Shown here one piece after another: positions 36,053 to 44,130 of a DNA stretch of 64,000 nt. Source of the DNA: Prauserella alba. Lineage in GTDB: Bacteria > Actinomycetota > Actinomycetes > Mycobacteriales > Pseudonocardiaceae. Both the position numbers and the translations under genes were made by a program. The stretch spans positions 794,841-858,840 of the forward strand of contig NZ_JAMTCH010000003.1 of NCBI RefSeq assembly GCF_024171735.1, given 5' to 3'. Under the pieces are notes generated by a model. It worked only from the letters and a program-made list of their open reading frames with translations. It searched no databases and had not been told where the DNA came from. Position 1 is the first letter of the stretch. The number at the start of each line of letters is the position of its first letter.

Positions 36053-36342
36053 CCGCGGGCGGGAGACGTCGGCGGCTCGGCGACCGGCTGGTCCGGTACT
36101 GGCGCCGGTTCGAACGGGGCCACGAGCTGCTGTTCGTCTCCCGCTGGCGGCAGGGACTGCGCAAGGAGGCCCGCCGCCGCGACGACACCCTGCGCACGCT
36201 GCTGCTGCTCGAATCGCTCGGCGTGGACAACCCGGTCGCTTACGAGACCCTGGACGCTGTGCCGTATCTCGTGGCGGATTTCCACGCCTGGCACCGGCGC
36301 ATGGGACGTGACGAGTTCGGCGACACCGGAGTGTGCTGTTGA
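36049..36342 (+). CDS. Cory-CC-star protein
   Basis: A 97-residue, arginine-rich soluble protein (WRQGLRKEARRRDDTLRTLL) that ends DTGVCC immediately before the stop. This end, and its place between cstA and an ArsA-like ATPase gene, match the uncharacterised family I know as cory-CC-star. GTG 36049 overlaps the cstA stop by four bases, and the ATPase GTG lies inside its last codons. The two C-terminal cysteines could bind metal, form a disulfide or be lipid-modified; none is shown. Confidence 0.8.
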   Translation: MTAGGRRRRLGDRLVRYWRRFERGHELLFVSRWRQGLRKEARRRDDTLRTLLLLESLGVDNPVAYETLDAVPYLVADFHAWHRRMGRDEFGDTGVCC

Positions 36343-37289
36343 TCCGGTTCTTCGGCGGCAAAGGTGGGGTCGGCAAGACGACGCTCGCCGCGGCTTTCGC
36401 CGTCCGGCAGGCGCGCCGCGGCGCGCGCACGCTCGTGGTGTCGACCGATCCTGCGCATTCGTTGGGCGACGTGCTCGGCGAGGCGCTCTCCGACGAACCG
36501 CGGCCGGTCGGCGAGTCGCTGCTGGCCGCGGAGATCAGCGGGGAGCGACAGGCGAGCAACCGGGTCGCCGAGGTCCTGGAGGACGCCAGGCATGCGGTGC
36601 CCCGGGAAGTGCTGCCCGCCGTGGAGCGGCACCTGCGCCGCGCGGTCGACAGTCCCGGAACCGTCGAATCGGCGTTGCTGGACCGGCTCACCGACCTCGT
36701 CGAGCGCACCGGCCAAGACTGGGACCTGCTGATCGTCGACAGTGCCCCGACGGGGCACATGCTGCGGCTGCTCAGCCTGCCGGAGCTGCTCACGCCGTGG
36801 ATCGAAGGGCTGGCGCACAACCGGAAACAGGCCCGCGACGTCGACCGGTTCGCCGACGGGCTGCTCGGCGAGACGGGGGCGCAACGCGACCCGCTGCTGG
36901 AACGGCTGCAGGCCCGGCGACGTCGGCTCGAGGCGTTGCAGACCCGGCTGCGCGACGACGCCCGCGTGCACCTCGTGCTCGTGCCGGAACGGCTGCCGCT
37001 GGCCGAGACCGAACGGGCCGCCGACCAGCTGGCCGAGGCGGGTGTGCCGCTCGGCGCGGTGCTGGTCAACCGGGTCGCCTCCGACGACGAGTCCGGCGTG
37101 CTCGCCCGGCGCCGAGAGCAGGAGCACAGCGTGCTCGCCCGCGTCAGGGAACGGTTCGCCGGTGGCGGGGGAGCCGCGCATCCCGGGGTGCTCACCGTGC
37201 CGCTGCTGCCCGATGAGCTGACCGGGCTGACGTGCCTGCACGAGGCGGCCGGGTGGCTGGCGCCGCTCGACCCACGAGCGCCACGGTGA
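36333..37289 (+). CDS. ArsA/Get3-family ATPase
   Basis: A 318-residue P-loop ATPase of the SIMIBI class. FFGGKGGVGKTTLAAAFAVR is the deviant Walker A; LVVSTDPAHSLGDVLGEAL is switch I/A-box; LLIVDSAPTGHMLRLLSLPEL is switch II, all hallmark ArsA/Get3. No arsenite-binding cysteine triad is seen, and there are few cysteines at all, so a Get3-like chaperone or assembly role is likelier than arsenite export. GTG 36333 overlaps the CC-star gene by ten bases, which implies coupled translation. Its client could be the transporter or the CC-star protein. Confidence 0.88.
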   Translation: MLLIRFFGGKGGVGKTTLAAAFAVRQARRGARTLVVSTDPAHSLGDVLGEALSDEPRPVGESLLAAEISGERQASNRVAEVLEDARHAVPREVLPAVERHLRRAVDSPGTVESALLDRLTDLVERTGQDWDLLIVDSAPTGHMLRLLSLPELLTPWIEGLAHNRKQARDVDRFADGLLGETGAQRDPLLERLQARRRRLEALQTRLRDDARVHLVLVPERLPLAETERAADQLAEAGVPLGAVLVNRVASDDESGVLARRREQEHSVLARVRERFAGGGGAAHPGVLTVPLLPDELTGLTCLHEAAGWLAPLDPRAPR

Positions 37290-37347
37290 CCGCGGGAAGG
37301 GACCGGCGGGCGCACAGCACCGGCTGTGGCGGTGGGACACTGGGGGC

Positions 37348-38541
37348 GTGAGCACTCCGGACGATCTTCACCTGCCCGATTCCGCCCTGCGGGGACTCGG
37401 CACGAGGCCGTTCGGGGTGTATGTGCACGTGCCGTTCTGCGCGACCCGCTGCGGCTACTGCGACTTCAACACCTACACCGCAGGCGAACTCGGCTCCGGC
37501 GCGGCGCCCGAGGACTGGCTCGAAGGCCTCCGCCGGGAACTCGACCTCGCTGCGCGGCGCCTGGGTACGCCGCCGGCGGTCGACACGGTGTTCGTCGGCG
37601 GCGGCACCCCGTCGCTGCTGGGCGCCGACGGGCTGTCAGCGGTGCTGAACGCCGTACGGCAGTCCTTCGGGCTCGCGGCAGACGCCGAGGTCACCACCGA
37701 GTCCAACCCGGAGTCCACCTCGCCTGAGCTGTTCGCCGGGATCCGTGACGCCGGGTACACGCGGGTGTCGCTGGGCATGCAGTCGGCCGCGCCGCACGTG
37801 CTGCGGGTGCTCGACCGCACGCACACGCCGGGCCGTCCCGTCGCCGCGGCGGCGGAAGCCCGCGCGGCGGGGTTCGACCACGTCAACCTCGATCTCATCT
37901 ACGGCACGCCCGGCGAACGCACCGAGGACCTGCAGGCCTCCCTCGACGCGGTGCTGGAGGCCGGCGTCGACCACGTGTCGGCCTACGCGCTGATCGTCGA
38001 GGACGGCACCGCGCTGGCCCGCCGGGTCCGCAAGGGCGAGATCCCGATTCCGGACGACGACGTGCTGGCCGCCGACTACGAGCTGCTCGACGCGATGCTC
38101 GAGAAGGCGGGCCTGCGCTGGTACGAGGTGTCCAACTGGGCGGCCTCCGAGCAGGCGCGCTGCCGGCACAACCTCGGCTACTGGCTCGGCGGTGACTGGT
38201 GGGGCGCCGGTCCGGGGGCGCACTCGCACGTCGGCGGGGTGCGGTGGTGGAACGTCAAGCATCCGGCCCGCTACACGGCGACGCTCGCCGAGGGGGCACT
38301 GCCCGTCGGCGGGCAGGAGAGCCTGACCGCCGAGGACCGTCACCTCGAACGGGTCATGCTCGAACTCCGCCTCGCCGACGGTCTTCCGCTCGACGCGCTC
38401 GACGGCGACGGCGTGCGGGAGGCCCGGCGTGCCGCCGCCGACGGACTGCTGTCCACACCGGACCTGGACGGCGGCCGCGCGGTGCTCACCGACAGGGGCC
38501 GGCTCCTCGCCGACGCCGTCGTCCGCCGCCTCGTCAGCTGA
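37348..38541 (+). CDS. hemW: HemW, radical-SAM heme chaperone (CPO-like)
   Basis: A 397-residue radical-SAM protein. FCATRCGYCDFNTYTAG holds the CxxxCxxC cluster motif plus the extra F.TY segment typical of HemW; VFVGGGTPSLL and ESNPESTSPELF bind SAM; GFDHVNLDLIYGTPGERTED and YEVSNWA are diagnostic. HemW inserts heme into target proteins; it was long mis-named coproporphyrinogen III oxidase. GTG 37348 starts 58 bases after the ATPase gene. The gene ends before a long hairpin of repeat family B. Confidence 0.93.
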   Translation: MSTPDDLHLPDSALRGLGTRPFGVYVHVPFCATRCGYCDFNTYTAGELGSGAAPEDWLEGLRRELDLAARRLGTPPAVDTVFVGGGTPSLLGADGLSAVLNAVRQSFGLAADAEVTTESNPESTSPELFAGIRDAGYTRVSLGMQSAAPHVLRVLDRTHTPGRPVAAAAEARAAGFDHVNLDLIYGTPGERTEDLQASLDAVLEAGVDHVSAYALIVEDGTALARRVRKGEIPIPDDDVLAADYELLDAMLEKAGLRWYEVSNWAASEQARCRHNLGYWLGGDWWGAGPGAHSHVGGVRWWNVKHPARYTATLAEGALPVGGQESLTAEDRHLERVMLELRLADGLPLDALDGDGVREARRAAADGLLSTPDLDGGRAVLTDRGRLLADAVVRRLVS

Positions 38542-38563
38542 GGCTCACTCGCAGGCGGCTGCG

Positions 38564-38616
38564 GCCCCCAGGGGCACTTTGGTTGCACTCAACGCAACCA
38601 AGGTGCCCTTGGGGGC
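38564..38616. terminator. 23-bp hairpin of repeat family B between convergent genes
   Basis: Bases 38564-38586 pair with 38594-38616 over 23 positions (two G-U wobbles) around a seven-base loop. Each arm plus loop contains the 32-base family-B unit also found at 33040 and 33161. It lies 22 bases after hemW and 14 before the end of the convergent minus-strand gene, a fitting place for a bidirectional terminator. Confidence 0.85.
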
Positions 38617-38630
38617 ACTCAACGCAGCTG

Positions 38631-39803
38631 TCACTCATCGAGGACGCGGATGCGCAGCCCCGCGTTCTGCAGGCGCGTGACGAGCGAGTCGCCCATCGCC
38701 ACGGCCGTCGTCACCTGGCCCGCCGTGTCGGGCAGCTGGTCGAACGCCAGACACATGGCGGATTCCGACAGCATCTTCGCGGTCTCGTCGTAACCGGGGT
38801 CGCCGCCCGCCACCTCGGTGACGACACGCTTCCCGCCCGCTTCGCCGGTGAAGCGCACCTGGAACCACGAGCGTGCCCGGCGCTGTGCACTCGGGCCGTC
38901 GCCCGGCTTGCGGATGCGGCTCAGCGCGTTCCGCGCAGGTGGGATCTGCGCCGCGACCGCCAGCACGCCGAGGCCCGCGCCGGTTGCCACGAGTGTCGTC
39001 AGCCGCTTCATCGCCGCGGACTGGCGGTAGGTGAACGACGTGCCGTACCGGGGCAGCGCGGCCGCCGAACGGGCCACGATCTGCGGGTCGAGCGTCGGCA
39101 TCGGCACGAGCCACCGGCCGGTTTCGGCATCCCGCGTGGGCGGGCCGCCGGGTGTGCGGATCTCGCGGTCGGCGGGCCGCGGATCGGCGCGGCGGCGGCG
39201 CTTGGCGACGTCGGTCATGTGGCGGGCACGGGAGAACGCCGTCAGCGCCGACGCGAACGTGCCACCGGAGAACTCGGCGTTCGCGCGGATCTGGGCGGCC
39301 ACCGTGGTGGGCGTGTCGTCGGGCAGCTGGCCGACCGTGAAGTAGGCGCCCAGGTCGTAGGGGATCGAATCGAGTCCGCACGCGTGGACGAGGCGGGCAC
39401 CGGTGCGCCGGGCGGTCTCGTGGTGAGCGAGGTACATGCGGTCGACGAACTCGGGCTCGCCGGTCAGGTCGACGTAGTCGGTGCCGGCCTCGGCGCACGC
39501 CGCGACGAGCGGTTCGCCGTAGTGCAGGTACGGGCCCACGGTGGTGACGACGACCCGTGCCGATTCGGCGACGGCGCGCAGTGACTCGGAGTTGGTGACG
39601 TCGGCCTGCAGCAGCGGCAGATCGGCACAGGCCGGATCGATGGCGCTGAGCCGCTCGCGCACGGCCTCCAGCCTGCCGGTGTTGCGGCCCGCGAGAGCCC
39701 ACCGGCAACCGTTCGGCACGTGGGCGGCGAGGTACTCGGCGGTCAGTCCGCCGGTGAACCCGGTGGCGCCGAACACCACGATGTCGTACTGCCGCTCGCT
39801 CAT
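38631..39803 (-). CDS. Saccharopine-dehydrogenase-like NAD(P)-binding protein (trans-acting enoyl reductase family)
   Basis: A 390-residue Rossmann oxidoreductase. YDIVVFGATGFTGGLTAEYL at the start binds NAD(P); RWALAGRNTGRLEAVRERL and VTTVGPYLHYGEPLVAACAEAGTDYVDLTGE follow as in mycobacterial trans-acting enoyl reductases of the Rv2449c/Rv2953 group, which cooperate with polyketide synthases. A hydrophobic segment near residues 285-305 (TLVATGAGLGVLAVAAQI) suggests membrane association. ATG 39803 has GGAGGA eight bases upstream. No PKS is nearby, so the substrate is open. Confidence 0.87.
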   Translation of the reverse strand: MSERQYDIVVFGATGFTGGLTAEYLAAHVPNGCRWALAGRNTGRLEAVRERLSAIDPACADLPLLQADVTNSESLRAVAESARVVVTTVGPYLHYGEPLVAACAEAGTDYVDLTGEPEFVDRMYLAHHETARRTGARLVHACGLDSIPYDLGAYFTVGQLPDDTPTTVAAQIRANAEFSGGTFASALTAFSRARHMTDVAKRRRRADPRPADREIRTPGGPPTRDAETGRWLVPMPTLDPQIVARSAAALPRYGTSFTYRQSAAMKRLTTLVATGAGLGVLAVAAQIPPARNALSRIRKPGDGPSAQRRARSWFQVRFTGEAGGKRVVTEVAGGDPGYDETAKMLSESAMCLAFDQLPDTAGQVTTAVAMGDSLVTRLQNAGLRIRVLDE

Positions 39804-39913
39804 GCGCATCCTCCGGCGTCGTCGCTGCAGTGTGGCCGGAGCATACCGGAGGTATGTCCGGCCGGGCCGGGCCCGGGAGCGGGGCGACGCGGGATTCGGT
39901 GATCGAACCGTGA

Positions 39914-39940
39914 TTGAACGGCGCGCAGGCGGGGTATCAC
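39914..39940 (+). promoter_or_regulatory. Possible promoter for a leaderless small gene
   Basis: TTGAAC (39914-39919) and TATCAC (39935-39940), spaced 15 bases, lie seven bases before the ATG of the 70-residue gene, which has no Shine-Dalgarno site. The transcript would begin at or near the A of ATG. Confidence 0.4.
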
Positions 39941-39947
39941 GTCGATC

Positions 39948-40160
39948 ATGACGGAGAACCACGATCTCGCACCGGCCTCCGACGTCGACGAGCAGCGGCG
40001 TCCGGTCGTCGACGACATCGAGCGCGGCGAGTTCACCGACGACACCGGCGCCGGGGACGAGCCCGGCCCGGCGGAGGTTTCCGTCCCGCTGGACGCCGAT
40101 CCCGCCGACGTCGCCGACCAGGCGGAACCGGTGGCCGTCGACGACGACGAATACCGCTGA
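39948..40160 (+). CDS. Small acidic protein of unknown function
   Basis: A 70-residue, strongly acidic protein (about 20 Asp/Glu) without hydrophobic core, likely disordered: DEQRRPVVDDIERGEFTDD and ADPADVADQAEPVAVDDDEY. It precedes the whiB-like gene by about 70 bases in the same direction. Codon bias is good. No family is recognised and no role is proposed. Confidence 0.6.
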   Translation: MTENHDLAPASDVDEQRRPVVDDIERGEFTDDTGAGDEPGPAEVSVPLDADPADVADQAEPVAVDDDEYR

Positions 40161-40231
40161 CGCACGGCAGGTGTGATTTCCGCACCGGCCGGGTACACCG
40201 CGCATCGCACATCTTCACGGAGGTGATCACC

Positions 40232-40549
40232 ATGGCCGACACGTCCCGGCTGCCGACCCCGGTGGCTGAAGTCTGGGAATGGCAGCGGAACGGGAATTGC
40301 CGCAACCTGGACAGTTCGGTGTTCTTCCATCCTGACGGCGAACGCGGTTTCGCGCGAGCCGACCGGGTGGCGCGGGCCAAGGAGGTCTGCCGCACGTGCC
40401 CGGTGATCGTCCAATGTCGACACCACGCGCTGACGGTGCAGGAGCCGTTCGGGGTATGGGGCGGTCTCGACGAGACCGAGCGGCGCGAAGCCATCGCCCG
40501 CCGCAAGCGCATCGGCGTCGAAGCCGAGCCCGCACCGGCGCTGCACTGA
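40232..40549 (+). CDS. WhiB-family iron-sulfur regulator
   Basis: A 105-residue Wbl protein. Four cluster cysteines are in NGNCRN, VCRTCPV and QCRHHA (C-x29-C-x2-C-x5-C), followed by the GVWGG turn and a basic C-terminus (RREAIARRKR). Wbl proteins bind a 4Fe-4S cluster and sigma factor region 4, sensing redox or nitric oxide. SSVFFHPDGERGFARA is a common Wbl N-terminal segment; I do not assign a WhiB number. ATG 40232 follows GGAGGTGATC, a strong ribosome site. Confidence 0.95.
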   Translation: MADTSRLPTPVAEVWEWQRNGNCRNLDSSVFFHPDGERGFARADRVARAKEVCRTCPVIVQCRHHALTVQEPFGVWGGLDETERREAIARRKRIGVEAEPAPALH

Positions 40550-40746
40550 CGCCGCCCAGCACTCAGGGATCGCAGTACCGGGGCGCGCCGCAGCACGGGG
40601 CCACGGCCGGCGGTCCTGCCGCCCGTCGTGCCGATGTCGACGCGGCGGCGGCACCGCGGGCGGCGGGCGCAGCCGTGGCCGCGGGTGCGAACCCGGAACC
40701 GTCGTGACGATGAGCGGCCGGCCACGGCCGGCTGCAGGGGAGACGT

Positions 40747-41727
40747 GTGCGTTTCGGTTATACGTTGCTGACCGAACAGGCCGGCCCGCGTCGGCTCGTC
40801 GCCGATGCGGCGCGGGCGGAACGGGCCGGATTCGCGTTCCAGGTGATGAGTGACCATTTCTCGCCGTGGCTGGACGAGCAGGGACACGCGCCGCACGCGT
40901 GGTCGGTGCTCGGCGCGGTCGCGGAGGTGACCGGCGACGTCGAACTAATGTCGTTCGTGACCTGCCCGACGATGCGCTATCACCCGGCGGTGGTTGCCCA
41001 GCAGGCGGCGACCGTGCAGGAGTTGTCCGGCGGGCGGTTCCTGCTGGGCCTCGGCTCCGGCGAGAACCTCAACGAGCACGTCGTCGGGCGGGGCTGGCCG
41101 CCGGTGAACGTGCGGCACGAGATGCTCGCCGAAGCACTGCAGATCATCAACGATCTTTTCGACGGCGGCTACACGAACCGGGCGGGCCAACACTTCCGGG
41201 TCGACTCGGCGAAGCTGTGGGACCTGCCGCAGCGGCGCGTGCCGATCGGCGTCGCGGTGTCGGGTGACCAGTCGGTCGATCGGTTCGCGGCGGCGTCGGA
41301 GGCGATGATCGCGGTGGAACCGGCAGGCGCACTGTGCCGCCGGTGGGACGAGGCGCGTGCGCAACTCGGGCTGGGTTCGTCCCGGAAGATCGGCCAGCTT
41401 CCGGTGTCGTGGGGGCGCGACACCGGCGAGGCCGTTCGCCGGGCGCGGGAACAGTTCCGCTGGTTCGCAGGCGGCTGGAAGGTCAACGCAGAACTTCCGG
41501 GTACGCAGGCGTTCGCGGCCGCGACGCAGTATGTGCGCGAGGAGGACGTGGCCGCGGCGATTCCCTGTGGCGGATCGGTGCAGGCGGTCGTCGACGCCGC
41601 ACGGCCGTTCCGGGACGCGGGGTTCACCGACCTGGCGCTCGTGCAGGTCGGCGGCGATCACCAGGACGAGTTCCTCGACGCCGCCGAGTCCGAGCTGTTG
41701 CCCGAGTTACGCAGCCAGTTGCGGTAG
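40747..41727 (+). CDS. LLM-class F420-dependent oxidoreductase
   Basis: A 326-residue luciferase-like TIM-barrel enzyme close to F420-dependent glucose-6-phosphate dehydrogenase-type proteins. AFQVMSDHFSPWLDEQGHAPHAWSVLGAVAE carries the cofactor-contacting Asp-His; FVTCPTMRYHPAVVAQQAAT and GGRFLLGLGSGENLNEHVVG are strongly conserved in that group. The substrate is not predictable; homologues include dehydrogenases and hydroxymycolate enzymes. GTG 40747 has GGGGAG upstream. Transcribed alone, convergent with the DUF202 genes. Confidence 0.9.
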   Translation: MRFGYTLLTEQAGPRRLVADAARAERAGFAFQVMSDHFSPWLDEQGHAPHAWSVLGAVAEVTGDVELMSFVTCPTMRYHPAVVAQQAATVQELSGGRFLLGLGSGENLNEHVVGRGWPPVNVRHEMLAEALQIINDLFDGGYTNRAGQHFRVDSAKLWDLPQRRVPIGVAVSGDQSVDRFAAASEAMIAVEPAGALCRRWDEARAQLGLGSSRKIGQLPVSWGRDTGEAVRRAREQFRWFAGGWKVNAELPGTQAFAAATQYVREEDVAAAIPCGGSVQAVVDAARPFRDAGFTDLALVQVGGDHQDEFLDAAESELLPELRSQLR

Positions 41728-41740
41728 CGGGCGGCTGTGC

Positions 41741-42049
41741 TCAGTGGCCGCTGGTGAGCGCGGCGAGCAGTGCCGCGAGACTCACGACGGCCGTGGCTGC
41801 GACGAGCACGGCGGCCGTCGCCGCGAGTGACGGTGGCAGTGGGGCCACGCTGCGGCGCAGCCGCCTGCCCCGGCCCGCTCCCGCGACGGCGAGCACGATC
41901 GTGGTCACGATCGATATCGGGGCGGCGACGGCCGGTACGGCGTGGTCGGTCGTGGCCGCGGCGTGCAGCAACAGCCCGCTGCACGCGGCCGATGCCAGTG
42001 CGGTGCGCTGCCACGCGAGACCCGTGCGTTCCGGCTGGTCCCCGTTCAT
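41741..42049 (-). CDS. DUF202 membrane protein (second copy)
   Basis: A 102-residue protein with three membrane helices. ERTGLAWQRTALASAACSGLLL is the DUF202 signature (R-T-x-L-A-W-x-R-T). It overlaps the preceding DUF202 gene's stop (ATGA), forming a pair with it; the two are divergent in sequence, so not a recent duplication. DUF202 proteins appear in YidH-type membrane proteins and in VTC polyphosphate complexes; no bacterial function is established here. Confidence 0.85.
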   Translation of the reverse strand: MNGDQPERTGLAWQRTALASAACSGLLLHAAATTDHAVPAVAAPISIVTTIVLAVAGAGRGRRLRRSVAPLPPSLAATAAVLVAATAVVSLAALLAALTSGH

Positions 42050-42423
42050 GCGGTGATCACCAGCACGAGGGCGAGTGCGGTGAGGGCCGCGATACCCGCC
42101 CCGAGCACGGGAAGCAGGACGTTCCGCGGCAGCGGCCCACCGCGGGACATCGCCCGTTGCACCGCCCGCCACCGCGGGTAGGCGGCCGTGGCGATCACGA
42201 GGGCCAGTCCGACGCACAGCGTTGCGAGCAGCGTGCGCGGCCCCTCGGAGGCGAGTCCGGGAACGAGTTGCTGAAGCGCGACGCCCCCTGCGACCAGCCC
42301 GAGCGCCGTGCGCAACCACGCCAGATAGGTGCGTTCGTTGGCCAGCGTGAACCGGTAGTCGGGTTCGGCATCGGCCCCGTGGTCCTCGTCGCGCGCCGTG
42401 TCGTCGGGCGGTGGGTTCTGCAT
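42046..42423 (-). CDS. DUF202/YidH-like membrane protein (first copy)
   Basis: A 125-residue protein: an acidic N-terminal tail, then RFTLANERTYLAWLRTALGL (DUF202 motif) and three helices ending LGAGIAALTALALVLVIT. ATG 42423 has GTGAGG just upstream and lies three bases after the GtrA gene's end, so the three membrane genes form one operon (GtrA, DUF202, DUF202). Confidence 0.88.
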   Translation of the reverse strand: MQNPPPDDTARDEDHGADAEPDYRFTLANERTYLAWLRTALGLVAGGVALQQLVPGLASEGPRTLLATLCVGLALVIATAAYPRWRAVQRAMSRGGPLPRNVLLPVLGAGIAALTALALVLVITA

Positions 42424-42425
42424 CC

Positions 42426-42905
42426 TCACCGGGCCGCCTCGGAATCACGGCTCCAGACGAACACCCACGAGCGCAGGACGAGGAACCGCACCACCCCGCC
42501 GACGAGGCTCGTCGCGACCAGCACGGCCGTCTCGGTCGTCGGCGACGGGCGCTCGGCCAGCAGGTGCAGCAGGCCGAGCGCCGCCGTGCCCGCGCAGGCG
42601 TAGAACAGGAACGTGCCGACGGTCTGCAGGTGCTGCCGAGCACGCGGCCCGGTGACGTCGGCGAACGTGATCCGCCGGTGGAGCTCGGTGTTGAGCACCG
42701 TGGTGACGGCGATCGCGACGGGATTGGCGGCCGCCGGGGTCAGCGGGTCGCGCAGCAGCAGGAACAGCAGGGCCTGCAGTCCGGTGCTGACGGCCCCGCC
42801 CAGCACGTACAGCGGCACGTGCCGGGCCAGATCCGGCTGCTCCCGGGCACACGACCGGGCGAGTTCCCACACCGCCGCGCGCGCCCTGCCCGGTACACAG
42901 CTCAT
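42426..42905 (-). CDS. GtrA-family membrane protein
   Basis: A 159-residue protein with four membrane helices: HVPLYVLGGAVSTGLQALLFLLL, NPVAIAVTTVLNTELHRRITF (the GtrA family centre), a third near FLFYACAGTAALGLLHLL and a fourth ending FLVLRSWVFVW. GtrA-like proteins help flip polyprenyl-phosphate sugars for cell-wall polysaccharides. ATG 42905 lies about 150 bases after the STAS gene's terminator. No glycosyltransferase is adjacent. Confidence 0.88.
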   Translation of the reverse strand: MSCVPGRARAAVWELARSCAREQPDLARHVPLYVLGGAVSTGLQALLFLLLRDPLTPAAANPVAIAVTTVLNTELHRRITFADVTGPRARQHLQTVGTFLFYACAGTAALGLLHLLAERPSPTTETAVLVATSLVGGVVRFLVLRSWVFVWSRDSEAAR

Positions 42906-42962
42906 ACCTGAACGATACGTCGCCGACGGCGCCGGTCACGCCCGTACCGGGCGGTGGCGATC

Positions 42963-43006
42963 GTCGCATTCGTTCGGGTGACCGCAGCCACCCGAACCAA
43001 TGCGAC
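42963..43006 (-). terminator. Terminator of the STAS gene
   Basis: An 18-bp stem (42963-42980 with 42989-43006, one mismatch) with an eight-base loop, 45 bases beyond the minus-strand STAS stop and before the GtrA promoter region. Confidence 0.75.
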
Positions 43007-43050
43007 GGCGGGCCGTGCCGGAGGTACGCCGCGTTCCCCGGCCCGCCGGG

Positions 43051-43536
43051 TCACACGGCCAGCACGGCCGTGTCGACGTCGGTGTGCACGGGGATCTGCT
43101 CGGCGAGGCCGGTTGCCTCCAGCGGGCGCAGCACTACGCGGCTGCCGGCGACGAGTGCCCAGCTCAGCCGGGAAACGGCGGCCTGTTCGGACAGTTCCGC
43201 GAGCACGGAGAGACCTGCCGAGCCGAGGAAGTCGACGCCGTCCAGGTCGAGCACGAGCCGCGCGGGTGCCGCGAGCTCCTCGTGGATCCACTTGCGCAGA
43301 TCCGGTGCGGACGACAGATCGAGTTCGCCGCTCACGCGGGCGTGCACGATGCCGTCGGCACGGTGTTCGGCGTCGATGCGCATGCCGGAGGTGCCGACGG
43401 TGCCGGTCGGTCCGGTCTGCTCATAGGGCGCCCCGGCCGGGGTGAGCGCCGGTCCGAGCGCCCTATCACCGGCGCCGGCCGGGGCGCTGGTGCGGGCGGT
43501 CAACGGGCCGCGGTCCTGGGAATGGCTGGGTCGCAC
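43051..43536 (-). CDS. STAS-domain protein (anti-sigma-factor antagonist type)
   Basis: A 161-residue protein. GIVHARVSGELDLSSAPDLR starts the STAS fold; LVLDLDGVDFLGSAGLSVLAEL contains the serine (S in GSAG) phosphorylated by anti-sigma kinases in SpoIIAA-like proteins. GTG 43536 is preferred: it has CGGAGGG eight bases upstream and codon bias deteriorates beyond it. The first 50 residues are a proline/threonine-rich tail. No anti-sigma kinase gene lies next to it. Confidence 0.83.
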   Translation of the reverse strand: MRPSHSQDRGPLTARTSAPAGAGDRALGPALTPAGAPYEQTGPTGTVGTSGMRIDAEHRADGIVHARVSGELDLSSAPDLRKWIHEELAAPARLVLDLDGVDFLGSAGLSVLAELSEQAAVSRLSWALVAGSRVVLRPLEATGLAEQIPVHTDVDTAVLAV

Positions 43537-44130
43537 TGCGGTATCCCTCCGTCGGGTCGGCGAGCGCGGGATGAGAAACGGACATCCTTGTGCTGTGCAT
43601 GTCGTCCGGACGGGATCCATCCGGGCGGAAAATCTGTGTCCGCCTTGCCTTTTCCACCGTAAGAACATCTGGGTGGGCTTTCAACTACAGGGTGGCGTCT
43701 CGCATGTGAGGTTCCTGTGGTGTGCGGCGTGTTTATCGCGACCGCACGGGCATACGAAGCCGGGCCGGAAAAGTTCCTGTCGGGGACTTTCGGAAAGTGT
43801 GGCGCGCCCGGTTGTCGCGGCCGGCCCAGGTGGGGCGATGGTGGACGCCTCGTCGCGGGTCAGGTGGGCGAGTACTCGTTGTCTCGTCAGGGTTCGGCGG
43901 TGGGCACGGCCAGGTCCCCGGGTGCGCGGTCGACGGCGTCGCCGACTGCCGGCGCGTATTGCCCGGACGTCGTCCTGGGAAATCGCCGGGAATGGGCCGC
44001 CCGGCCGTTCTCGTGGATTTTCCTGACGAGTCCGGAGCCGTGCCGAAAAGGGCGTGCCGGTAGGGCGATCGACGTGGCCGACGTTTACGGTGGGAATGGC
44101 AGCCCAAGCAACCGAAGGGAAATAGCGACC
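43537..44130. other. Divergent intergenic region STAS / HesB-like gene
   Basis: 594 bases without a supported gene; open frames here lack coding bias. Lower-GC pockets near 43670-43740 and 43765-43800 probably hold the two promoters. No repeat of families A or B was seen. Confidence 0.4.

Noticed and set aside
36333-37289. Arsenite-exporting ArsA pump
   Set aside because: The metal-binding cysteines are absent and no arsB/arsR/arsC gene is near; a Get3-like role fits better.
34304-37315. Antisense open frame of about 1000 codons opposite cstA, CC-star and the ATPase
   Set aside because: It is the mirror of high third-position G/C in three well-supported genes; the translation is low-complexity Arg/His/Gln with no domain.
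40396-40707. Plus-strand frame overlapping the whiB-like gene end
   Set aside because: First half is a shifted frame of whiB, second half alanine-rich non-coding-looking sequence; no start site.
41741-42423. Recent tandem duplication of the DUF202 gene
   Set aside because: The two proteins share only the family motif; DNA similarity is low, so any duplication is old.
43537-43668. Longer STAS protein beginning at 43668 or 43620
   Set aside because: A/T-rich third positions upstream and a strong ribosome site before GTG 43536 favour the shorter form.
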